Shown here piece after piece: positions 8,378-15,801 of a stretch of 64,000 nt of DNA. Source of the DNA: JBCKUK01 sp038924905 (GTDB lineage Bacteria; Pseudomonadota; Gammaproteobacteria; Burkholderiales; Methylophilaceae); assembly GCA_038924905.1 (NCBI GenBank), contig JBCKUK010000005.1:5747-69746 (forward strand), read 5' to 3'. Under the pieces are notes generated by a model. The model made no database searches. It was given only the letters and a program-made list of their open reading frames with translations, and was not told the origin of the DNA. The stretch's first letter is position 1, and each line of letters opens with the position of its first letter. Made by a program: the position numbers and the translations under genes.

Positions 8378-8659
8378 GGTAAATCCTTTCAAGTGAGCTG
8401 AACCGCTAGTCGAATTGACCAGTAAAGTTCACAACTAAAATTGAAAACGTCTGCATAAGCAGACGTAGGATTTAACAAATAGAATCAGGGATGAATGGGT
8501 CCCCCTAAGCGGTTTAGAAACAAAATCCGAACCGGGGTACGTCTTTTAGGAAGGGGGGGAGGAGTAAGGGCTCGACTAGATTTAAGTGGTTTTGCGGATG
8601 TGCAAAATATTTTTTATTTTTTCTACGGCTTTTTTTGGGGCGGCGCGTGAGGGGCGGGC
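8378..8659. other. Gap between the recombination module and the IS21 remnant
   Basis: About 280 bp without a supported gene. It contains a perfect hairpin at 8447-8466 (ACGTCTGC, loop ATAA, GCAGACGT) and a G-rich run at 8552-8562. It probably holds the promoter of the leftward module, but I cannot name the boxes with confidence. Confidence 0.45.
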
Positions 8660-9137
8660 AGGCCGCACCTGGCCACAGCCCTCGGCGTTGCTGGCATTAC
8701 AACCCACGGCAAGCGTGTGCGTTTCTATTCCACCATAGAACTCGTCAACACGCTGGAACGGGAGAAAGCGGCGGGCAAACAAGGTCGGCTTGCACTTAAG
8801 CTTGATGCAAATAGATTTAGTGATTCTCGATGAGCTGGGCTATTTGCCATTCTCGCAGACAGGTGGGGCTTTGCTGTTTCATTTACTGTCCAAACTGTAT
8901 GAGCGTACTAGCGTGATTATTACCACCAATCTTACCTTCTCAGAATGGAGCAATGTGTTCATTGATGCCAAACTGACTACGGCATTATTGGATAGGCTGA
9001 CACATCACTGCCATATCGTTGAAACTGGCAATGAATCTTATCGTTTTAAACAAAGCAGTGAAACCGCCAAAGATCGCATCAAGGCGCGTGAGACGGAACG
9101 GCAGGGATTTGTAATGCCAGAAACAGATGACTTTTAA
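8660..9137 (+). pseudogene. istB fragment of an IS21-family element
   Basis: Remnant of the IstB helper ATPase of IS21 transposition. The reading begins at HLATALGVAG just after a lost Walker A motif and runs to RLALKL. One extra G at 8804 then shifts the frame; after it the reading continues as MQIDLVILDELGYLPF (Walker B region) to the C-terminus at 9137. istA and the N-terminal third of istB are missing. Non-functional. Confidence 0.85.
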
Positions 9138-9209
9138 TAACCCACTCAATAAAAAGGAGATAAAAACCTAGCCAGTTTGGTTGACTATCTGTATCGATGT
9201 AATACGCTA

Positions 9210-9274
9210 CATCGTTAAAATGCCTGGTCAAAATTCAACTAGCACAGCTGGTCAATTTTAACTGCGCGCCAACA
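9210..9274. mobile_element. Right end of the IS21-family remnant
   Basis: After istB come two related blocks, TGGTCAAAATTCAAC (about 9219) and TGGTCAATTTTAACTG (about 9249), then GCGCGCCAACA ending at 9274. Repeated internal blocks and a terminal CA are typical of IS21-family ends. The sequence beyond 9274 is an IS3-family orfA, so this element landed inside another IS. Confidence 0.65.
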
Positions 9275-9499
9275 CTTCATGACGCTACAGTCAGTTGACC
9301 TATCTTCGCGTGGAGGGGCTTGAGGTCGATAGGTTCTGTTATGGGCGATGCGCCAAAGACGCTGGCGGCTTGTGCAAGCAGATGTTTCTTCCATTCGATT
9401 ATCTGGTTCGCATGTATTTCAAAATCTTCGGCAAGCTGGCTCAAAGTTTTATCACCTTGTATGGCTACCAGCGCTATAGTACAGCATTTTAATTTTGTG
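9275..9499 (-). pseudogene. IS3-family transposase OrfA fragment
   Basis: On the minus strand the translation contains ALVAIQGDKTLSQLAEDF, then HANQIIEWKKHLL and LHAKIGQLT, the typical helix-turn-helix OrfA of IS3/IS911-type elements. The N-terminus is decayed near 9490-9499. The C-terminal leucine-zipper part is cut off at 9274, where the IS21-type end begins. No orfB is present. Confidence 0.8.
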
Positions 9500-9616
9500 T
9501 TACGATAAACTGTGCGGTAAAGTTATAAATAATCAACAAGTAGGTTTGCATGACGTAACCGTAGCGTGAGCAAGCGCCAACTAGGGCCGCATCTTTTTAT
9601 AATTGGAGTACATTCC

Positions 9617-10012
9617 ATGCGCATCAGACAAGTGCTAATACACAAGCAAGGCGGCTTTACCCTGATTGAATTGATCATCGTCATTGTCATCATCGGCATT
9701 CTGGCGGCAGTGGCAATCCCGAAATACATGGATCTGACGACTAGTGCTCAACAGGCAACAACAAGAGGCATGGCGAGTAATTTGGCCTCGGCTTCCGCGA
9801 TAAACTATGCAATCCGTTCGGGAGGCGTAATAACAGGTACATTTGCAATAGCAAACTGCACACAAATAGCAAATATATTGCAGGGAGGTGTCCTCCCGAC
9901 AGGCTATACAATTGGCAGCGTGGCTCTCTCCCCTGCGGGTAGTTCCGCCACCTGTACGCTTACCCATACTGCTACGTTGTCGTCTGCCACCTTTACCGGC
10001 ACGGGCATCTAA
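9617..10012 (+). CDS. mshA: MSHA-type major pilin (type IV prepilin)
   Basis: 131 residues from the ATG at 9617, chosen for its GGAG site; an upstream in-frame start lacks one. A short leader MRIRQVLIHKQGG is followed by the class IV prepilin motif FTLIELIIVIVIIGILAAVAIPKY, with the cleavage-defining Gly and Glu+5. PilD-type peptidase would cut after the Gly. Two Cys in the C-terminal half could form the pilin disulfide. It is the first gene of the rightward pilin block, directly after IS remnants. MshB is an alternative identity. Confidence 0.82.
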   Translation: MRIRQVLIHKQGGFTLIELIIVIVIIGILAAVAIPKYMDLTTSAQQATTRGMASNLASASAINYAIRSGGVITGTFAIANCTQIANILQGGVLPTGYTIGSVALSPAGSSATCTLTHTATLSSATFTGTGI

Positions 10013-10022
10013 TGAGAAGTTT

Positions 10023-10063
10023 GAACAAGCCAGAAAGGGAACGACTCCCTTTCCGGCTTGTTC
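10023..10063 (+). terminator. Long hairpin between mshA and mshC
   Basis: An 18-bp stem with one mismatch: GAACAAGCC plus GAAAGGGA on the left, TCCCTTTC plus GGCTTGTTC on the right, loop ACGAC. There is only a weak T-rich tail. Placed after the major pilin and before the minor pilins, it could be a partial terminator or an mRNA stabiliser giving excess major pilin. Confidence 0.65.
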
Positions 10064-10074
10064 ATTAGATTTCG

Positions 10075-10563
10075 ATGAGCACTTTACCTAAAAAATCGTG
10101 TGTGGGTTTCACGCTCGTCGAGCTGATCATCGTCATTGTCGTGCTCGGCATCGTCAGCACCTACGTTGTCATGAGAAATTTTTCGGTGGCTGATGCCACC
10201 CTGCCCTCGCAGGCGCAGAAAATGGCCAGCGATATCCGCCATGCACAGACCCTGGCCACCACCTGGGGCAAAAGCCTGCAATTGAATACCACCGCTGGCA
10301 CCAATGGCGTTTACAGCGTCTCCTGCGTCATTGCCACTGCAGGCGTATCGCCCTGCGGCGTGAGCCCGGTGATTAATCCAGCCACCGGTAACAGCTTCAG
10401 CGTCGAGTTGCAAAAAGGCGTGGCGCTGGCAGGCACCGCTACACTTAGTTTCAACAGCTTGGGCCAGCCAAACGCTTCCGCAAGCTATACCTTGACCTCC
10501 GGCGGCGGCACGAAAACGATTTCCGTAGCGGCGCTGACCGGCCATGTGACGGTGTCGCCATGA
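10075..10563 (+). CDS. mshC: MSHA minor pilin, GspH-like (MshC)
   Basis: 162 residues. Leader MSTLPKKSCVG precedes FTLVELIIVIVVLGIVSTYVV, the prepilin signature with Glu+5. The body resembles GspH/FimT-type minor pilins (ASDIRHAQTLA, closing VAALTGHVTVSP). It is the second pilin gene and overlaps the next gene by 4 bases, so translation is probably coupled. MshC is the best fit from order and type; assignment among minor pilins is by position. Confidence 0.72.
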   Translation: MSTLPKKSCVGFTLVELIIVIVVLGIVSTYVVMRNFSVADATLPSQAQKMASDIRHAQTLATTWGKSLQLNTTAGTNGVYSVSCVIATAGVSPCGVSPVINPATGNSFSVELQKGVALAGTATLSFNSLGQPNASASYTLTSGGGTKTISVAALTGHVTVSP

Positions 10564-10979
10564 GACGCGGACATCTGCATCGTTTTGCCGCACACAAGGG
10601 ATTCACGCTGATCGAATCTATTATTGTCATGGTCGTGCTGGGCATCGCTGCGGTCGCGATTATCAATCTGCAGGGCAACATTTTTTTCGGTCAGTCCGCC
10701 AACAAAAACATGCAGATCGGCGTGCAACTGATGCAGGAATGTGCCGAGCAGGTGCTGGCCACGCGTAGGGGCAGTAGGGGTGGTTATACCGCCGTTGCAA
10801 GCCCCCGTTTCGGCACCAACGCATGCGGTGGAATGACGGCATTCAGCAGCGACAGCATCCCCAGCGTCACGTTGACACCCTATACAGGCGCCGGATGCCC
10901 CACCGGCGGCACCTGCAAGCTGGTTTCAATCACACAGGGTGGTTTAAGCCCTATCACCCTGATGCTGGTGAACTACTGA
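10560..10979 (+). CDS. mshD: MSHA minor pilin (MshD-like)
   Basis: 139 residues. The leader ends in HKG, followed by FTLIESIIVMVVLGIAAVAII with Glu+5. The region after the helix, GQSANKNMQIGVQLMQECAEQVLA, is typical of MshD/PilV-type minor pilins. Four Cys residues in the body could form disulfides. It overlaps mshC by 4 bases and is 1 base from mshO. The role, priming or tip-complex subunit, is inferred from the family. Confidence 0.68.
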   Translation: MRRGHLHRFAAHKGFTLIESIIVMVVLGIAAVAIINLQGNIFFGQSANKNMQIGVQLMQECAEQVLATRRGSRGGYTAVASPRFGTNACGGMTAFSSDSIPSVTLTPYTGAGCPTGGTCKLVSITQGGLSPITLMLVNY

Positions 10980-10980
10980 C

Positions 10981-11577
10981 ATGCGCGGCCAGGCTTCCCT
11001 TTTGCGCCATACACCGTCCCGCCGGCATAACAGCGGCTTCACCCTGATCGAACTGATCATTTCCATCGTGCTGCTGGGCATACTCGCAGTGGTGGGGTCT
11101 TCCATGATTTCGGCTAGCTTCACCACCACCCGCATCGTCAACGCCAGCCAAGCCAGCGCAACCGAGGCGCGCTATGCGCTGGAACGGCTGGCACGCGAAA
11201 TCCGCGAGGTCAAGTATGCCCGCAGCGGCACCACCGGCAACCTGTGCATCACCACCTGGACGCCAATCAATCTGGTGTTCAACAAAATGAACCAAGACAG
11301 CACCAACGTGGACAACTGCAACACGGAAGTCAGCACCGTCAACATAATCTACAGCAGCCCCAGCCTGAGCTTGCATGTATCTGGCGTGGATTACGCGCTA
11401 ACGAAGCAGGTCGATAGCAACGGTTTTCGGCTTGGCTACTACCAAAGCGATGGCAGCACGGAGGCGACTGGCATCGCCAACATCCGCTTCGTCCAGATCA
11501 CTTTGAGCGTGAAGGACGCTGCCGTCAGCGGGCAAAGCACGGCGCAACGCACCCGCGTCGCCCTGAGGAACATCTAA
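10981..11577 (+). CDS. mshO: MSHA minor pilin (MshO-like, PilW/GspJ type)
   Basis: 198 residues. The leader is RRHNSG, then FTLIELIISIVLLGILAVVG. The body includes EARYALERLAREIREVKY, the PilW/GspJ hallmark after the N-terminal helix. The stop and the next start overlap as TAATG. Together with mshC, mshD and the following gene it forms a tightly packed operon of tip pilins. Confidence 0.72.
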   Translation: MRGQASLLRHTPSRRHNSGFTLIELIISIVLLGILAVVGSSMISASFTTTRIVNASQASATEARYALERLAREIREVKYARSGTTGNLCITTWTPINLVFNKMNQDSTNVDNCNTEVSTVNIIYSSPSLSLHVSGVDYALTKQVDSNGFRLGYYQSDGSTEATGIANIRFVQITLSVKDAAVSGQSTAQRTRVALRNI

Positions 11578-14225
11578 TGAACGCATCGCGCACCCAGTCC
11601 CGTTTCCGCCAGCAAGGTATGGTAACCGTCTTGGCGGTGATGTTTCTGATCACCGCAGTGATTTTTGTGCTGAGCCAAACGCTCAGCATCACCGGCTCCA
11701 ACAGCATGGACAACAAGCAGCAGATGGACAGCACGGTGGCATTTTTTCTGGCGGAAAGCGGGCTGGAAAGGGCCCAGGGCACCATCAGGACGGCGGCCAT
11801 CGCTGGTACCAATACCAGCGCCACCTGCACCGGCCTGGCGTTGCTGCCAGCGATCAGCCTGGGGTCTGGCACTTTCCAATATACCGGCGCCCAGCCTTAC
11901 TGCGGCAATCCCGCAGTTCCCTGTGTTAACTGCGGCGGTGCGTATCCCGCCTGTGCCAGTTGCGCTGTAACGGTCAAGGGGACGGTCGGCTCCGCTTCCC
12001 GTGTCATCCGTGCCAGTCTTGCCGCCACCAGAGCCACCGGGATAGAAGGTTTTGCCAGCAATTTTATGCTGAACCTCGAAGCCGACGATCCCAATTCGTT
12101 CGTATTCACCCACCTGGCCTTCAACCGGCCAGAAAACTGGGTCGTAGATGCGAGCATCGGAAGTTGTATTAATAGCAGCCCTGGCACCAGCATCACCACG
12201 TGTCAACTAAGCTGGTACTTGCCAGGAACCACATATAACAATACCTCCGGCCAGGGCGTTTATGCCCAAGTGCCCACGCCCGGTAATTACTCCATTACGG
12301 TAGCCTTGGCGCGTAACGGCGTCCCCGTTCAACAGAACTACGTGCAGGTAGGGATCATCCTGAGTCCGACGACCCCCCCTGGAACGGTCACCCACGTTGG
12401 TTCTTACACCCGATCGACTAATAACGCATGTGTAGACCCGGACTCGCCCAGGACGATGCCGGTCACCTATTTGGTTGGCTCCGGTCAATCTTGTTCTAAT
12501 GATGAATACCAGTACGGCGTCCTTCCCAGCACCAGCACCAGCACCTGGGCCTGCAACGCCAACAGCGGCACAACCACCGCCGCGACTGTCGACTGGTCCA
12601 ACGCGGCGAGTGCGAATCTGTTGATTTTGGGCTTCGGTGGAAAGCCCTATTCCGGCGATTCAACGCTACGTAGGGGTAGGCTGAGGGCCGTCAGTCTGAA
12701 CGGTCAGCCGATGTACCGGCAACTGGAGATGGTCGGGACGCAAAAGGTGGGCACCACATCACGCGACGAGTTGCAGTACTCACAAATCTGGACTGCCTAT
12801 AACGCCGACTACTATTCGACGGCCAACGCCAACAACGGCGCGAAATTTGTCGGGACTATAGGTGCAAATTTCACGGGAGCCACAGGAGGAATCGTTCAGG
12901 GCTGCATCGGCAGCACCACCAGTTGTAGCATCCTCCTCTCCACCCCCAATTGCTCCGGCAGCGGCAATACATTGCGAGTTTGCGATGTAACAGGCGGCGC
13001 GCTGTTTGGCCAACTCAGGGTAGGCGACACACTCAGCAGCACCGGCACTGCCCCCAATGTCAGCGCCAACACCACGATTACCGCGTTGGGAACAGGCACG
13101 GGCGGAACTGGTACCTATACCGTCAGCAGTTCACCACAATCGGTGAGCAACAAGAACATAGCGGCAACCAACAACATATTGCGCGTCACCGCCATCAACA
13201 CCACCGTCAGTAGCGGCCTACTGACGGCGGGAGACGTCATTACCATAGGAGGCATCATCAGAACCATCCAGCCGTTCACCACCTCCGGCACCACCGGGAT
13301 AATAGGATCGACAGGCAACTATGTCCTCGATACCCAGGTTACACCACCGGTCAACACCTCCTCCATGCAAGCCAATAGCCATGTTCTGCGGCTTGCCGCT
13401 AACACCTGTCCCGGCGGCAGTTTGGCCATAGACAACTCTGTCATAGGTATTGTAAATGGCACGAATTACGGCACGCTCAGCGCGCTGCTCTCGGGCACTG
13501 CAAACCAGAGCGGCGCCCTGTATACACTAACGGGCAGTCCCCAACCCCAATATGTACCCACCCCAGCTATTGCCTGTGGAACCAACAATAGCAATGCCAA
13601 TATGCACACCAACCCCACCACGATCACCCTGTCCAGCGGCACCACTGCACCTTTGCCGGGTACGGCGCTGGCGGTTTATCCCGTGACCGGGACAGCAGGC
13701 GCCTTTCTCCCGGACAGTGTTACCGGTAGCATCAACGGCACGACACTGAACGTCACCGCTGTTTCTGGAGTGCCGAATTTGAGCGTGGGCGATGCGCTCT
13801 TCGGGGCGAATATTCTGCCCAATACGACCATCACGGAACGAGCCCCAGGAACAACCGGCGGTACAGGCACCTATACCATCACCCCCAGCCAGACTGCGGC
13901 GGCGAGCGTGAGCGGCCCGATCATGGCACGGGCGGCCGTGGTGACAGTCGCGTCGCCCACTTCCTTCACCATGTCGCGTCTGCCGGACACCGCGCTTAAC
14001 AATGCCAAGCTCTGCGGCGGCGTCTGTCCTTTCCTGCTGAGTGACGGAACGAATCCTGTGGGTAGATTTAACTTCATCCGTGTCGGCAATGCCGTAGATA
14101 ATATCGAAAATTATGACGACTGGTCATCCGGTTTTGCCTGCCTGCGCGGGGTGGATCCCACCAGCATCAAGAATCTGGGGCAGGTTACGTCGAGCCGGCC
14201 CAGCTGGAGCGAGCCGCCGCAGTGA
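11577..14225 (+). CDS. Very large MshP/MshQ- or PilX-like pilus protein
   Basis: 882 residues. The N-terminus (QQGMVTVLAVMFLITAVIF, then SMDNKQQMDSTVAFFLAESGLERAQ) is like MshP/PilX: a prepilin-type helix without the usual Glu+5. MshP alone is about 150 residues. Here it is followed by about 700 residues rich in Thr, Ser and Gly with many Cys pairs. The motif GTGGTGTYT occurs twice (about residues 508-516 and 761-769, the second as TTGGTGTYT). It may be a fusion of MshP and MshQ functions acting as a pilus-tip adhesin. No stop or frameshift is seen. Confidence 0.7.
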   Translation: MNASRTQSRFRQQGMVTVLAVMFLITAVIFVLSQTLSITGSNSMDNKQQMDSTVAFFLAESGLERAQGTIRTAAIAGTNTSATCTGLALLPAISLGSGTFQYTGAQPYCGNPAVPCVNCGGAYPACASCAVTVKGTVGSASRVIRASLAATRATGIEGFASNFMLNLEADDPNSFVFTHLAFNRPENWVVDASIGSCINSSPGTSITTCQLSWYLPGTTYNNTSGQGVYAQVPTPGNYSITVALARNGVPVQQNYVQVGIILSPTTPPGTVTHVGSYTRSTNNACVDPDSPRTMPVTYLVGSGQSCSNDEYQYGVLPSTSTSTWACNANSGTTTAATVDWSNAASANLLILGFGGKPYSGDSTLRRGRLRAVSLNGQPMYRQLEMVGTQKVGTTSRDELQYSQIWTAYNADYYSTANANNGAKFVGTIGANFTGATGGIVQGCIGSTTSCSILLSTPNCSGSGNTLRVCDVTGGALFGQLRVGDTLSSTGTAPNVSANTTITALGTGTGGTGTYTVSSSPQSVSNKNIAATNNILRVTAINTTVSSGLLTAGDVITIGGIIRTIQPFTTSGTTGIIGSTGNYVLDTQVTPPVNTSSMQANSHVLRLAANTCPGGSLAIDNSVIGIVNGTNYGTLSALLSGTANQSGALYTLTGSPQPQYVPTPAIACGTNNSNANMHTNPTTITLSSGTTAPLPGTALAVYPVTGTAGAFLPDSVTGSINGTTLNVTAVSGVPNLSVGDALFGANILPNTTITERAPGTTGGTGTYTITPSQTAAASVSGPIMARAAVVTVASPTSFTMSRLPDTALNNAKLCGGVCPFLLSDGTNPVGRFNFIRVGNAVDNIENYDDWSSGFACLRGVDPTSIKNLGQVTSSRPSWSEPPQ

Positions 14226-14397
14226 TTCTGCGCCCGGCCGTTTTACCTGCCTAGCGCCAACGATACACGCAACATTTTTCAGGGTATGGCGCGCAAGCCC
14301 GTTCCAGCGGCGATGCTGAGCGTGCCGGCAATCAACATGATGGCGTGACGCAACCTATGCGGCATGATGTGCGCACTAGCAAAGAGCCAGCAACTTA
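14226..14397. other. Gap between converging msh blocks
   Basis: About 170 bp after the large pilus gene. No gene or clear terminator was found; it ends in the CTTA target-site copy (14394-14397) of the adjoining MITE-like element. Confidence 0.5.
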
Positions 14398-14527
14398 GGA
14401 AACGCTGATTAAATCAATAATGGGGTTTGATACATTTGCCGTTCGCCCCGACTGACGCGCGTAGCGCGGTGTATCGAGGGGTGCAAACGGGAAACACTCA
14501 CCACGAATGGATTTAATCAGCGTTTCC
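14398..14527. mobile_element. 130-bp MITE-like element with 18-bp inverted ends and CTTA duplication
   Basis: Perfect 18-bp terminal inverted repeats (GGAAACGCTGATTAAATC at 14398-14415 and its complement at 14510-14527) enclose 94 bp with no ORF. CTTA flanks both sides (14394-14397 and 14528-14531), as expected for a 4-bp target duplication. The interior has a second imperfect palindrome around CCGTTCGCCCC. The right CTTA copy contains the stop codon of mshG (TAA on the minus strand), so the insertion kept the stop intact. The parent IS is not in the window. Confidence 0.8.
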
Positions 14528-14528
14528 C

Positions 14529-15755
14529 TTACTTCTGGTGCGCCAGTTGGGTAAGATCCCATAGTGGCAAGAAAATACCCAGCAGGAGAATGGCCACCAG
14601 TACCCCCATCACCACCAGTAAGATGGGTTCAATGCTTGCGCCGAGTTGTTCGACCTGATAGTCAACTTCACCCTGATACATGTCGGCGACCTGATCCAGC
14701 ATGGACTCGATATCGCCGGTTTCCTCGCCCACCGCAATCATCTGCAACTCTAGCTGCGAAAAAATTTCAGAGCTCTGCGCCACGCGCAGCATGGTTTCAC
14801 CACGTTCCATTCCTACACGCATCTGCAGGATGCGTTGTTCGTAAAAAGCATTGTCCACCACGCGCGATACCAACGTAAAAGCTTGTACGATGGGTACGCC
14901 GCTTTTGCTGGCTGCAGCAAAACTGCGGCAAAAGCGCGCGATGGTCGCTTTGATAAATATGCTGCCAATGATGGGGAATCCAAGCTTGAACTTGTCCCAT
15001 TTGTAGCGCCCATCCGGGGTCGCGGTGTATCGCCGGAACGCATAAACAGCGAGGATGATTGCCGCCAGCACTGCCCACCAGTAATGCACCGAGAAATCCG
15101 ACATTGCGATCAGTAAAATGGTAAGTGCCGGCAACTCCACATGCATGCCGCTATAAACCTTGGCAAAGACCGGGATGACAAATATGCTGAGCATAGCGAC
15201 AGCGATCATGATCGCCATGATCACGAAGGTAGGATAGCGCATTGCGCCCTTAATCTTCTGCTTCATCTGTTTGTCGAACTCGAGCTGCTCGAACAGGCGT
15301 TTGAACATCTCTTGCATCTGCCCGGAACTTTCGCCGACCCGGATCATGCTGACGTAATATTCGTTGAAAAACTTTGGGTGTTGCGCCATCGCTTGGCTGA
15401 GCTCAAGGCCTTTGTCGAGGTCAGCGCGTATCGATTGCAGCACTTCGATCAGGCGCTGGTTAGCGGTCGATTTCTGTATGCCTTCGAGCGCCTGCAGTAT
15501 GGGTATGCCAGCCTTAACCATGGTGCGCATCTGCCGGGTGAACAGCAGCAGGTCAACAAGGCCGAGTGAACCCTCGCCCTGCAGCGCGCGCAGCCACTGC
15601 GGCTGCTCTTTCAATGAGGGCTGCATCTTGATGGCGATGGGAGAAATGTCCACGGCCAGCATCCATGCCGCTACTGCCTGGGGATTGGATGATTCGATCG
15701 TGCCCTGCATAGTCTCGACGCGCTTGTTGCGGCCTTTGTATTGGTAGGTATCCAT
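14529..15755 (-). CDS. mshG: MSHA biogenesis inner-membrane platform protein
   Basis: 408 residues, a PilC/GspF-family protein. It has two T2SSF domains (about 70-195 and 275-400), each ending in hydrophobic helices, with MRYPTFVIMAIMIAVAMLSIF in the first and PILLVVMGVLVAILLLGIF near the C-terminus. It couples the MshE ATPase to pilus assembly. It lies 46 bases after mshE on the same strand. Its stop codon lies in the target duplication of the MITE-like element. Confidence 0.88.
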   Translation of the reverse strand: MDTYQYKGRNKRVETMQGTIESSNPQAVAAWMLAVDISPIAIKMQPSLKEQPQWLRALQGEGSLGLVDLLLFTRQMRTMVKAGIPILQALEGIQKSTANQRLIEVLQSIRADLDKGLELSQAMAQHPKFFNEYYVSMIRVGESSGQMQEMFKRLFEQLEFDKQMKQKIKGAMRYPTFVIMAIMIAVAMLSIFVIPVFAKVYSGMHVELPALTILLIAMSDFSVHYWWAVLAAIILAVYAFRRYTATPDGRYKWDKFKLGFPIIGSIFIKATIARFCRSFAAASKSGVPIVQAFTLVSRVVDNAFYEQRILQMRVGMERGETMLRVAQSSEIFSQLELQMIAVGEETGDIESMLDQVADMYQGEVDYQVEQLGASIEPILLVVMGVLVAILLLGIFLPLWDLTQLAHQK

Positions 15756-15801
15756 GATCGGTTATTCTCCCGGATGGCGCGCTTATCGGGTGCGCCTGCG
15801 C

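Noticed and set aside
8582..8782. 66-residue frame on the minus strand
   Set aside because: It is antisense to the istB remnant and has no family features.
4912..9499. Complete prophage or ICE after tRNA-His
   Set aside because: No integrase, no structural or conjugation genes and no repeat of the tRNA-His 3' end in the window; only a module remnant is supported.
9598..9603. TATAAT as a promoter for mshA
   Set aside because: It is too close to the ribosome site (transcript would start inside it); no matching -35 at the right distance.
11574..12206. 210-residue frame opposite the large pilus gene
   Set aside because: Shadow of a GC-rich coding region; low-complexity translation and no ribosome site.
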